Assembly (NCBI RefSeq): GCF_017908035.1
Contig: NZ_JAEQMU010000001.1
Span: 248,001-312,000, forward strand
DNA: 64,000 bases
Reading direction: 5' to 3'
Source of the DNA: Sphingobacterium tabacisoli
Lineage (GTDB): Bacteria > Bacteroidota > Bacteroidia > Sphingobacteriales > Sphingobacteriaceae
Part shown: positions 16,356 to 24,451 of the stretch, one piece after another
Numbering within the stretch: the first letter of the stretch is position 1
Layout of the letters: each line of letters opens with the position of its first letter
Made by a program: the position numbers and the translations under genes
The notes under the pieces: model-generated
Database searches by the model: none
Told to the model about the DNA's origin: nothing
Seen by the model: only the letters and a program-made list of their open reading frames with translations

Positions 16356-17471
16356 ATGAAAAAGACAATTATAGCATTATTATTGGCTGCTCCTTTGGGA
16401 TTAATGGCACAACAGAATAGCTATACAATAGAAGGGGCGCTCAAGAATGTTAAGGGAAAAGAGAAGGTATATATGTCATACCGTAATGCACAAGGACATC
16501 AGCGAGACAGTACAATCGTAAAGAACGGCAAATTTCAATTCAAAGGGGCGATCAGTAGCCCCACAGTAATGACACTCAGCTTTCCAACGGAGAAAGGTAG
16601 CTATTTTTCCGATAGTTATAGATTATTGCTGGATAAAGGAAAATATACTCTTGCTATGACAGATTCGCTGAAGTATGCAAAGCTTTCAGGTTCGCCACTG
16701 TCTGCAGAGTATCTGAAATACAATGAGCTTTTCACTACACAGGAAGAGACGATGGAAAATCTGGAGAAGGAATGGGCAGCGTCAAGCGAAGAGCAACGTA
16801 AGAATGGCTTCTCAAAATCTCTTTCCGAAAAGTTTGACGTTTTAGAAAAGGAAAAAGAAACGATACAGAAGACATATATCTTACAGAATCCAGAATCCTT
16901 TGTTAGTTTACTCGCTTTGCAGGAAATTACAGGATTGGATATGGATGGTTACACCGAAGAAAAGACTTTCCTGAAGTTCCCGGAATGGGTGAGACAGACC
17001 GAAGTAGGTCAGAGTTTTGCTAAACGTATCGAGTCCGCTAAAAAGACTGCTATAGGTGTCATGGCTCCCGATTTTACCCAAAATGATGTGAATGATAAAC
17101 CAATAAAATTATCCGATTTTAGAGGACAGTATGTTCTCTTGGATTTTTGGGCTTCATGGTGTGGCCCTTGCCGGGCGGAAAATCCACATGTGGTAAAGGC
17201 TTATCATGCCTATAAAGACAAGAACTTTACAGTTCTAGGTGTATCATTGGATAATCCTGGCAAAAAAGATAATTGGCTGAAAGCGATCTCAGAGGATCAA
17301 TTGGAATGGATACAAGTATCAGATCTGATGGGGTGGAAAAACGCGGCTGCACAGTTGTATGGAGTACGTGGTATTCCGCAGAATTATTTAATAGGTCCTG
17401 ATGGAAAGATTGTAGCTGTTAATTTAAGAGGAGAAAAACTAGAGAAGAAGCTGTCCGAATTACTGGATTAA
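16356..17471 (+). CDS. TlpA/ResA-like thioredoxin-fold protein with N-terminal DUF4369-like domain
   Basis: Predicted periplasmic thiol-disulfide oxidoreductase of 371 residues. A signal peptide (about 1-18) precedes an N-terminal beta-rich domain (about 22-110) of the DUF4369 type often found with such proteins, then a helical linker with coiled-coil character (125-175). The AhpC/TlpA-type thioredoxin domain occupies 235-371 and has the redox motif WCGPC (Cys269, Cys272). A cis-proline segment, GIPQNYLIGPDG, is near the end. It is the last gene of the first SusCD locus. TlpA-like partners recur beside SusCD pairs in Sphingobacteriaceae, where they may keep an imported thiol-containing ligand or receptor cysteines reduced; that role is inferred. 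Confidence 0.88.
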   Translation: MKKTIIALLLAAPLGLMAQQNSYTIEGALKNVKGKEKVYMSYRNAQGHQRDSTIVKNGKFQFKGAISSPTVMTLSFPTEKGSYFSDSYRLLLDKGKYTLAMTDSLKYAKLSGSPLSAEYLKYNELFTTQEETMENLEKEWAASSEEQRKNGFSKSLSEKFDVLEKEKETIQKTYILQNPESFVSLLALQEITGLDMDGYTEEKTFLKFPEWVRQTEVGQSFAKRIESAKKTAIGVMAPDFTQNDVNDKPIKLSDFRGQYVLLDFWASWCGPCRAENPHVVKAYHAYKDKNFTVLGVSLDNPGKKDNWLKAISEDQLEWIQVSDLMGWKNAAAQLYGVRGIPQNYLIGPDGKIVAVNLRGEKLEKKLSELLD

Positions 17472-17488
17472 GGGGAAATATATAGCGC

Positions 17489-17532
17489 TTAATAGTAACC
17501 ATGAACCCTGCGGGGTTCATGGTTACTATTAA
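17489..17532. terminator. Bidirectional terminator with perfect 20-bp arms
   Basis: TTAATAGTAACCATGAACCC and its exact reverse complement flank the four-base loop TGCG. It lies between the ends of two convergent genes (thioredoxin on +, GntR regulator on -). The arms end in A/T-rich bases on both sides, so it can stop transcription in both directions. Confidence 0.8.
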
Positions 17533-17621
17533 GATCTTGTTTATAGATTAAATGTACCATAAACAACGATAGAGCACAGTAATGCTTAGTGTTTCCATTT
17601 TATATCCTCAATACATAAAAA

Positions 17622-18632
17622 CTAAAAAGAATTTCGGATAATAACTTGAGTTTTGTTGCGTTTCTGCATTACTTTTTTGGTAAGGATAACCTCGGTTACA
17701 GACTTACCCATCTGTTCGAAATCCGTGGATATTACACTAATGCCTCCTTCAAGGATTTCTTTGACCGCGGTATCATTATAGGATAGCAAACCTATGTCTT
17801 TTCCCAATATATACCCATTCTTTTTAGTTAACTTGATTAAGGCTACATCATCAGTATCGTAACGGCTAAAAGTAATATAGCCTGTATGTTTTTTGAACTC
17901 ACTTTCTACCACTTCAGATTGAATAACATAAGTAATGGAATGCTCATTGCAATACTTCACAAATCCGCGTATGACTTGCTCAGCATGTATTGCTTCACGA
18001 TGGGCGATTAGTACCAATCGTTCGTATTTTTCGATTTTATCTTGTAGCTTAACGAAGCTGTTATAGATATCATATTCAAAATCTTGATAAATTACGGAAT
18101 AATTCCCTTCTAGATTTTCTTGGTTATAGTCTATAATGATGCGCTTGTGTGCAGGAATCTGATTTAGCACAGAACTAGGATCTTCTTTCAGAAAGGTGAC
18201 TACTATGAAGTGTGTGTAATTATTGAGGTTTTCTAGTATTATGTTGCTGAATACCTTGTTGTTGTGGTGGTGAAAGAATACATCAATATCAGCTACTTCC
18301 CTGATATCGGTGAGGATGGACTGGTAGATCTGTTCACGCATGATATTCATTTTGTCTAGTAGCAACAGTATACGATACGAATGCTGTAAATCTTTCTTCT
18401 TTACATAATACCCTTTGCGGTAAACTGCTTCAATAATTCCTTTCTCTACGAGATAGTTGATTCCTTTTAAGACAGTCTCCTTGCTCATACTACACTCATT
18501 CTGTAGCTGGTTCAGGGAAGGAATGCGATCTCCGATATGCAAGTCATCGTTTTCAATAAGACCCTGTATATGATTTACCAATTGGAGGTATTTTACTTTA
18601 GGATTATTTGTACTATCGGTTTTAACGCTCAT
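17622..18632 (-). CDS. GntR-family transcriptional regulator with LacI-like sensor domain
   Basis: DNA-binding regulator of 336 residues, divergent from the 20-kb SusCD operon it probably controls. The N-terminal winged helix is at about 12-80 (GDRIPSLNQLQNECSMSKET is the recognition region; RKGYYVKKK closes the wing). Residues 88-330 form a periplasmic-binding-protein-like effector domain, with IGLLSYNDTAVKEILEGGIS near 287-306, as in Bacteroidota sugar-responsive GntR regulators. The first 200 bases upstream hold a GTCTAGAC palindrome near the operon's promoter. The effector is likely a sugar released from the substrate, possibly galactose given galT/galK at the operon's end; that is inference. 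Confidence 0.88.
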   Translation of the reverse strand: MSVKTDSTNNPKVKYLQLVNHIQGLIENDDLHIGDRIPSLNQLQNECSMSKETVLKGINYLVEKGIIEAVYRKGYYVKKKDLQHSYRILLLLDKMNIMREQIYQSILTDIREVADIDVFFHHHNNKVFSNIILENLNNYTHFIVVTFLKEDPSSVLNQIPAHKRIIIDYNQENLEGNYSVIYQDFEYDIYNSFVKLQDKIEKYERLVLIAHREAIHAEQVIRGFVKYCNEHSITYVIQSEVVESEFKKHTGYITFSRYDTDDVALIKLTKKNGYILGKDIGLLSYNDTAVKEILEGGISVISTDFEQMGKSVTEVILTKKVMQKRNKTQVIIRNSF

Positions 18633-18744
18633 ATAAATAAAGATGTTCTAAATCAAAAATAGCTAATTAAATTAAGATTTTTGGGGCATCTTTCTAGCAT
18701 GTACATAGATGTATCCCCTTCCTAATGTATATTTTTTTATTTTC

Positions 18745-18775
18745 TTGTGATTACAAAATTAAGTTTTTACTTTTA
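18745..18775 (+). promoter_or_regulatory. Promoter of the second SusCD operon
   Basis: A -33 TTG at 18745-18747 and a -7 TACTTTTA at 18768-18775 are separated by 20 bases. This fits the Bacteroidota consensus TTTG-N19-21-TAnnTTTG with one mismatch in each element. The start point should fall near 18782, about 55 bases before the SusC ATG. Confidence 0.6.
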
Positions 18776-18783
18776 CAAAACCA

Positions 18784-18806
18784 AACCAGTCTAGACCAGA
18801 CTAGTT
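18784..18806. promoter_or_regulatory. GntR-type operator (GTCTAGAC palindrome)
   Basis: The perfect 8-bp palindrome GTCTAGAC (18789-18796) lies inside CAGTCTAGACCA, which matches 10 of 12 positions of the HutC/DasR-type GntR operator TGGTCTAGACCA. A near-copy half, CCAGACTAG, follows directly. It sits just after the predicted transcription start, where a repressor would block the polymerase, and the GntR gene is divergent 150 bases away. Confidence 0.6.
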
Positions 18807-18836
18807 TGTCTGTCGTAACTAATCATAAACAATAAT

Positions 18837-21800
18837 ATGAATACATTTCTTTATAGAGGTATTATCTTTTTAGTCTGGGCTTTCCTCCCTGTACTAATCC
18901 TTGCACAAGAGACTTCAGGTGTGTTGAAAGGTCGAGTCACAAACGTGATGGGACAGCCTTTAAGTGGGGTGACGGTGACTATAAAAGGTAAATCGGTCAA
19001 AACTTTAACGGATTCGATTGGTGGATTCACGCTGTCAGCTACATCATCAGGAGATCTCATTTTATTTTCAATTCTGGGCTACCTTCCCAAATCACAGTCT
19101 GTCACAACTGAAAAGACGATACTGGTAACTTTATTGCAAAGTGCTGAAATGATTGAAGATGTTATTGTCATCGGTTATGGAACCACTACAAAAAGAGATC
19201 TTACTGGTGCTGTGGGTAAGGCGAGTGTAGCTGATATGCAAAAGGCACCTGTAGTTAATTTTGAAGAAGCTCTTGCAGGTAGGGTGGCCGGTGTGCAAGT
19301 GAGCTCAAACGACGGACAGCCGGGGGCCGAGCTCAATATTGTTGTACGGGGCAACAACTCGGTCACGCAGGACAATTCGCCATTGTATGTCATTGATGGA
19401 TTCCCGGTGGAGTCCTCTGTCGGCAATACAGTTAATCAGGAGGAAATAGAATCGATAGAGGTGCTAAAGGATGCTTCGGCAACGGCAATCTACGGTGCTA
19501 GGGGAGCGAATGGGGTAGTGATCATTACCACAAAAAAAGGAAAGGTGGGCCCTCCTGTTATTTCTTATAGTGGTTGGGTAGGAGTAAACAATATTATCAA
19601 GAAACAGAAGATGCTGGACCCTTATGAATTTGTGAAGTACCAGCTGGAACAAAATCCAACCTTATACACCAAAATTTACTTAAGGGATAACCAGACACTA
19701 GAAGACTACAAGAATATGCCAGGAGTTAACTGGCAGGATAAAGTATTCAAACAGGCGATCACACACAGTCATAATGCTGCTATTCGTGGTGGTAATGCCC
19801 GGACACGATTTGCTCTTTCTGGATCTGTAATCGATCAGGATGGTATCTTGATCAATAGTGGCTTTAATAAATATCAGGGGCGTCTAGTCCTGGACCAAAC
19901 AGTGAATGATAAATTGAAAGTAGGTGTCAATCTGAACTATACCGCATATAAACGCTATGGTACTATCGTATCCGAACAGGGAGCTAGTCCAACAGCAAGT
20001 TTAATGTATAGCATCTTAGGATTTAGACCTGTAACAGGTAATGCGCTGACTGATGCAACATTATTGGATGATCTTTATGATCCCGATATGGATCCCAGCG
20101 CAGGTACGGATTTACGCATTAACCCCTATTTGTCAGCTAGCAATGAATATAATCCACTGTTCAGTGCGAGTTTGATGGCAAATGGGTATTTAGAGTATAA
20201 GATTAGCAAAGATTTGGTCTTTAAGACGACTGGGGGCTATACGAAAACAAACCAACGCCGGGAAGTATTCTTTAATTCCAATTCGAGAGGTGGCCATCGT
20301 TTTACTAATAATAAGGTCAACGGGTCTATTTGGAATAATGAAATTACCAATCTGCTGAATGAAAACACATTAAGTTATACTAAAAAAATCAATAAACAGC
20401 ATACTCTAAAGGCTTTGGCAGGTTTTACCATGCAGGATATTCGCACATATAGTAATGGGTTTTCGTCAATATTGGTTCCTAATGAAGCCCTGGGCATGAA
20501 GGGACTGGATGAAGGTCAGATCACAACAGCACCGATTACAGACATGTCAAATGGATTATTGTCTTACTTGGGTAGAATTGATTATAATTACCTGTCAAAA
20601 TATTTAGTGACATTGTCCTATAGGGCGGATGGATCTTCCAAATTTCCAAAAGCCAATAGATGGGGATATTTTCCATCAGCAGCGATAGCTTGGCGAATTA
20701 AAGAGGAGAGTTTTATGAAATCCCTAGCCTGGTTGCACGATGCCAAACTGCGTACCGGTATAGGAGCCACAGGCAATAATAGAGTGTCTGACTACGCATC
20801 ACTTAGTGCACTGCAGATGAATCCTTCAACGGGATACAGTATGGGAAATAATGCAGGACCAGGGCTAGTACCTACTACTTTGGGCAATCCTACTTTAAAG
20901 TGGGAGACTACAGTACAGACGAATATCGGACTGGATCTATCATTCTTAAAGAATAGGATCACTTTTACAACAGATTATTATCATAAAGAGACCGAAGACC
21001 TGTTGCTCAATGCCACCCTCGCACCCAGTATGGGATTCTTGACTGGTTTCAAGAATATTGGCCAGGTCTCTAATAGTGGTTTGGAATTTACATTAGAAAC
21101 ACAAAATATCCGGACGCCGAATTTTTCTTGGAATTCGAGCTTTAATATCGCATTCAATAAGAACAAAGTACTTGCTCTCAATGAAGATGAACCGAGTATG
21201 GCGACACGTGTAACCTGGGGAAATTTTAATAATGCTTATCCCTATATCGCTATTCCTGGTCAACCTATAGCGATGTTCTATGGTTATCTGTTTGACGGTG
21301 TTTATCAGTATGCAGATTTTAATCGGGATAGTAAAGGAGACTATATATTGAAACCAGGTGTGCCGAACAATGGTAATCCGAGAACAAGTATCAAACCTGG
21401 TGATATTCGATTTAAAGATATAAATGGTGATGGAGAGGTGAATGGGTACGACCTAACGATAATTGGTAATCCTAATCCGAAGCACATTGGTGGTTTCAAT
21501 AATAATTTCACCTATAAAAATCTAGATCTGAATGTGTTTTTTCAATGGAGTTATGGTGGAGATGTTCTTAATGCCAATCGGATAGAATTTGAAGGAGGAG
21601 ACCCTGTAGCCCGTGGATTCTTGAACATGTTTGCATCTTTTGCCGATAGATGGACGCCAGAAAATCAGACCAATGATCTCTATCGAATTGGCGGTCAGGG
21701 ACCAGCTGTTTATTCATCACGGACGATAGAAGATGGATCTTATCTGCGCTTGAAAACGGTAGCTCTCGGTTATACTTTTAATACAAAGCAATTGAAACGT

Positions 21801-21977
21801 TTGAAAATGAATTCGATACGTGCTTATCTGTCTGCGCAAAATCTAGTGACATGGACTAATTACTCCGGGTCTGATCCTGAAGTGAATACACGGCCTAGTG
21901 CATTGACACCTTCGTTTGACTGGTCGGCCTACCCTAGACCACGTACAATTACTTTTGGATTGGATATTAAATTTTAA
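18837..21977 (+). CDS. SusC/RagA TonB-dependent receptor (GntR-controlled locus)
   Basis: Outer-membrane TonB-dependent importer of 1046 residues. A signal peptide (about 1-23, ending LILAQ) leads directly into the carboxypeptidase-regulatory-like domain (GVLKGRVTNVMGQPLSGVTV, about 27-100). The plug domain follows (VIGYGTTTKRDLTGAVG, then ATAIYGARGANGVVIITTKK near 216-235), and then the barrel, ending in FGLDIKF. Unlike the receptor at 11.2 kb it lacks an STN domain, which agrees with control by a one-component GntR regulator and not by a sigma/anti-sigma pair. SusD begins six bases after its stop codon. Confidence 0.95.
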   Translation: MNTFLYRGIIFLVWAFLPVLILAQETSGVLKGRVTNVMGQPLSGVTVTIKGKSVKTLTDSIGGFTLSATSSGDLILFSILGYLPKSQSVTTEKTILVTLLQSAEMIEDVIVIGYGTTTKRDLTGAVGKASVADMQKAPVVNFEEALAGRVAGVQVSSNDGQPGAELNIVVRGNNSVTQDNSPLYVIDGFPVESSVGNTVNQEEIESIEVLKDASATAIYGARGANGVVIITTKKGKVGPPVISYSGWVGVNNIIKKQKMLDPYEFVKYQLEQNPTLYTKIYLRDNQTLEDYKNMPGVNWQDKVFKQAITHSHNAAIRGGNARTRFALSGSVIDQDGILINSGFNKYQGRLVLDQTVNDKLKVGVNLNYTAYKRYGTIVSEQGASPTASLMYSILGFRPVTGNALTDATLLDDLYDPDMDPSAGTDLRINPYLSASNEYNPLFSASLMANGYLEYKISKDLVFKTTGGYTKTNQRREVFFNSNSRGGHRFTNNKVNGSIWNNEITNLLNENTLSYTKKINKQHTLKALAGFTMQDIRTYSNGFSSILVPNEALGMKGLDEGQITTAPITDMSNGLLSYLGRIDYNYLSKYLVTLSYRADGSSKFPKANRWGYFPSAAIAWRIKEESFMKSLAWLHDAKLRTGIGATGNNRVSDYASLSALQMNPSTGYSMGNNAGPGLVPTTLGNPTLKWETTVQTNIGLDLSFLKNRITFTTDYYHKETEDLLLNATLAPSMGFLTGFKNIGQVSNSGLEFTLETQNIRTPNFSWNSSFNIAFNKNKVLALNEDEPSMATRVTWGNFNNAYPYIAIPGQPIAMFYGYLFDGVYQYADFNRDSKGDYILKPGVPNNGNPRTSIKPGDIRFKDINGDGEVNGYDLTIIGNPNPKHIGGFNNNFTYKNLDLNVFFQWSYGGDVLNANRIEFEGGDPVARGFLNMFASFADRWTPENQTNDLYRIGGQGPAVYSSRTIEDGSYLRLKTVALGYTFNTKQLKRLKMNSIRAYLSAQNLVTWTNYSGSDPEVNTRPSALTPSFDWSAYPRPRTITFGLDIKF

Positions 21978-21983
21978 ACAGTT

Positions 21984-23555
21984 ATGAAACCTATATATAT
22001 CATATTATTATTAGCAACTACTCTTATGTTGAGTTCGTGTTCCGGTCTATTGGATAAGGAACCTGATTTTGTAACACCTGAAAATTATTTCAAAAATGAG
22101 GGGGAGGCGATGAATAGTTTGAATGGGGTGTACAATAGATTGATCGATACTTACGGACGTACATATAGCCGGGGGCTTTTCAGTTATCTGGTTTTGAACG
22201 ATGAATCTTATTTTAAAAATATTTCTATCAATAATATCCGTGTCATGACAATGGATGCCGCAGATCTGGATATTGGCCGATTCTGGGAGGTGTTGTATGA
22301 AGGGGTCAATCGTGCGAATTTGCTATTGGAAAATATAGATCGTGTGGATATGGATGTAGAGCGACGCAATGCTATCAAAGGCGAAGCGCTCTTTTTGAGA
22401 GGATATTACTATTACTTATTGGTTGATTTTTTTGGCGATGTACCGCTTAAGCTTACAGCCACGAAATCACCAAATGATAAGTACCTGACGCGTGCCTCAA
22501 TGAAAGAAGTGTATGCGCAGATCGTGAAGGATATGACGCAAGCGGAGGGATTAGTACTGTCTGCTCCACAATTGAAATACAATGAGCGGGTTTCAAAAAC
22601 GGCTGTACAGGCTGTTTTGGCTAGGGTGTTTTTAAAGATGGCAGGTGAACCGTTGCTGGATGTAGCTCGCTATGAGGATGCAGTAGTGTACGCTGACAAA
22701 GTTATTTCATCGGGCATACATGCGTTAAATCCTGATTTTAAACAGATTTTTATCAATCATTCCAAAGATATCAACGATTTCAAGGAGTGCCTGTGGGAAG
22801 TCGGAATTTATGGAAATAATATCGGAAATATCGAACAGGCCGGTATGGTGGGCATAGAGAATGGAATCGAATGTCCCGATGAAAATATAGGGTATTCTGG
22901 TGGAGGTATGCGTATCACTGCTAAATTATACAGTCTTTTCGGAACGAAGGATACCTTGAGAAGAGATTGGAGTATCAGTCCTTATCGCTATATAGTCACT
23001 AATGGTGCTACGGTAAAACAGGTCTATAACGGACAGCAGATATACGACCGGAATCCGGGTAAATGGCGCCGTGAATACGAGCTTGGGGCTAAAGCGAGAA
23101 GTCGAAACTCTACGAACTTTCCAATCATTCGGTACAGTGATGTGCTTTTAATGAAAGCAGAGGCAGAGAACGCAATTCACGGTCAACCTCCTACAACGGC
23201 AATAGATGCAGTCAATCAAGTCCGCCGAAGAGCATTTGGAAAACCAGTAGATGTGGTTAATGTAAATAGTGACATGCCTAACAATCTGGATAAGGTCGGT
23301 TTTCATCAATATATTCAGGACGAACGGATGCGTGAATTTTGCTTCGAGGGTTTACGTCGGCATGACCTGATACGCTGGGGTATTTATGTCCCAGTGATGA
23401 ATACCCTGGGCAAGAGTATTAGTACAACAGCACCCGCAGAACACCGGTATGGCGGTAATGCAGGGCTTAATACAACGGAGAGAAATGTATTGTTTCCAAT
23501 ACCCAATACAGAAATAACGGTTAATAAATTGATGACACAAAATACCGGCTGGTAA
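21984..23555 (+). CDS. SusD/RagB-type outer-membrane lipoprotein
   Basis: Surface ligand-binding partner of the adjacent SusC. The signal peptide ends in the lipobox LSSC (Cys19). Family landmarks are LLDKEPDFVTPENYF at the mature N-terminus, RGYYYYLLVDFFGDVPL near 131-147, RYSDVLLMKAEAENAI near 377-392, and the C-terminal block RMREFCFEGLRRHDLIRWG. Length 523 is normal. It lies six bases after SusC and five bases before the next lipoprotein gene, so the transport and surface-binding proteins form one translation unit. Confidence 0.94.
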   Translation: MKPIYIILLLATTLMLSSCSGLLDKEPDFVTPENYFKNEGEAMNSLNGVYNRLIDTYGRTYSRGLFSYLVLNDESYFKNISINNIRVMTMDAADLDIGRFWEVLYEGVNRANLLLENIDRVDMDVERRNAIKGEALFLRGYYYYLLVDFFGDVPLKLTATKSPNDKYLTRASMKEVYAQIVKDMTQAEGLVLSAPQLKYNERVSKTAVQAVLARVFLKMAGEPLLDVARYEDAVVYADKVISSGIHALNPDFKQIFINHSKDINDFKECLWEVGIYGNNIGNIEQAGMVGIENGIECPDENIGYSGGGMRITAKLYSLFGTKDTLRRDWSISPYRYIVTNGATVKQVYNGQQIYDRNPGKWRREYELGAKARSRNSTNFPIIRYSDVLLMKAEAENAIHGQPPTTAIDAVNQVRRRAFGKPVDVVNVNSDMPNNLDKVGFHQYIQDERMREFCFEGLRRHDLIRWGIYVPVMNTLGKSISTTAPAEHRYGGNAGLNTTERNVLFPIPNTEITVNKLMTQNTGW

Positions 23556-23560
23556 ATCTT

Positions 23561-24448
23561 ATGAAAATGAAAAAAAATATCTTTTGGTTCGCTTTATTGG
23601 CATTGACCGCTTCTTGTATCAAGGAGGATATCGCCTCCGCAGATCTGAAAGTCACGACCGATCATACTACGTACAATGCTGGCGATACAGTGACTTTTTC
23701 TTTTGCCGGAAATCCGGATAATATTGTGTTCTATTCGGGCGAATCGGGTCATAACTATCATTTAAAAGATCGACAATACGCGGACAACGATCTGCAGATC
23801 GATTTTAAGACTTTGGTGCAATGGGGAGTAATATATGATAATCTCAAATTGATGGTTTCAAATGATTTCAATGGTAAATACGATAAGGCGAATGTGTCAG
23901 CTGCAACCTGGATAGATATATCGGATAAAGCCGTGTTCTCGGATAAATTGGACAATGTTCCTTCGGGTACGGTTAGCCTGTTACCGTATGTTGGTAAGGT
24001 CGATACAGCTTCGGTATATATTGCATTTAGATATACGGACTTTCAGAAACCCCAACAAAACAGGTGGGTGATACGAAGTTTTAATGCAAATAAGGTGTCG
24101 CCTGAAGGTGTCGTTACTAATGTAGCGACAATGGCTACTGGAGGCTGGCAAGCAGTGAGCTTTCTCAATGACAACCAGGTCTGGTCTATCACTTCGGCGC
24201 AATTGCTGATGTATGGAGGGCCTGCGTCAGCGACAGATAATGATGACTGGGTAATTACAAAAGGATTTAAGGTCAGGGAGTCGGTCGCTGACAAGGGAGT
24301 CCCTCTTAAAAATATCAGTACTCAAATGAAGGAGTATAAGTATGTGTATAAAAAACCAGGTACATATAAGGTGGTTTTTGCAACCTCTTCGGTATGGTAT
24401 AATGAATCAAAAAACGCCAATACGGAGGTCTTAATAGAAGTTAAATAG
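23561..24448 (+). CDS. Surface lipoprotein, DUF5017-like (likely accessory glycan-binding protein)
   Basis: A 295-residue lipoprotein with signal peptide and lipobox LTASC (Cys19). The mature part starts with a beta-sandwich segment (VTTDHTTYNAGDTVTFSFAG, then NIVFYSGESGHNY) of the DUF5017/PKD-like type. A long all-beta region follows, and the C-terminus (YKYVYKKPGTYKVVFATSS) repeats an Ig-like pattern. In Bacteroidota loci the lipoprotein after SusD usually serves as a surface glycan-binding protein, and I infer that role here. No catalytic motif is visible. Confidence 0.75.
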   Translation: MKMKKNIFWFALLALTASCIKEDIASADLKVTTDHTTYNAGDTVTFSFAGNPDNIVFYSGESGHNYHLKDRQYADNDLQIDFKTLVQWGVIYDNLKLMVSNDFNGKYDKANVSAATWIDISDKAVFSDKLDNVPSGTVSLLPYVGKVDTASVYIAFRYTDFQKPQQNRWVIRSFNANKVSPEGVVTNVATMATGGWQAVSFLNDNQVWSITSAQLLMYGGPASATDNDDWVITKGFKVRESVADKGVPLKNISTQMKEYKYVYKKPGTYKVVFATSSVWYNESKNANTEVLIEVK

Positions 24449-24451
24449 AAA

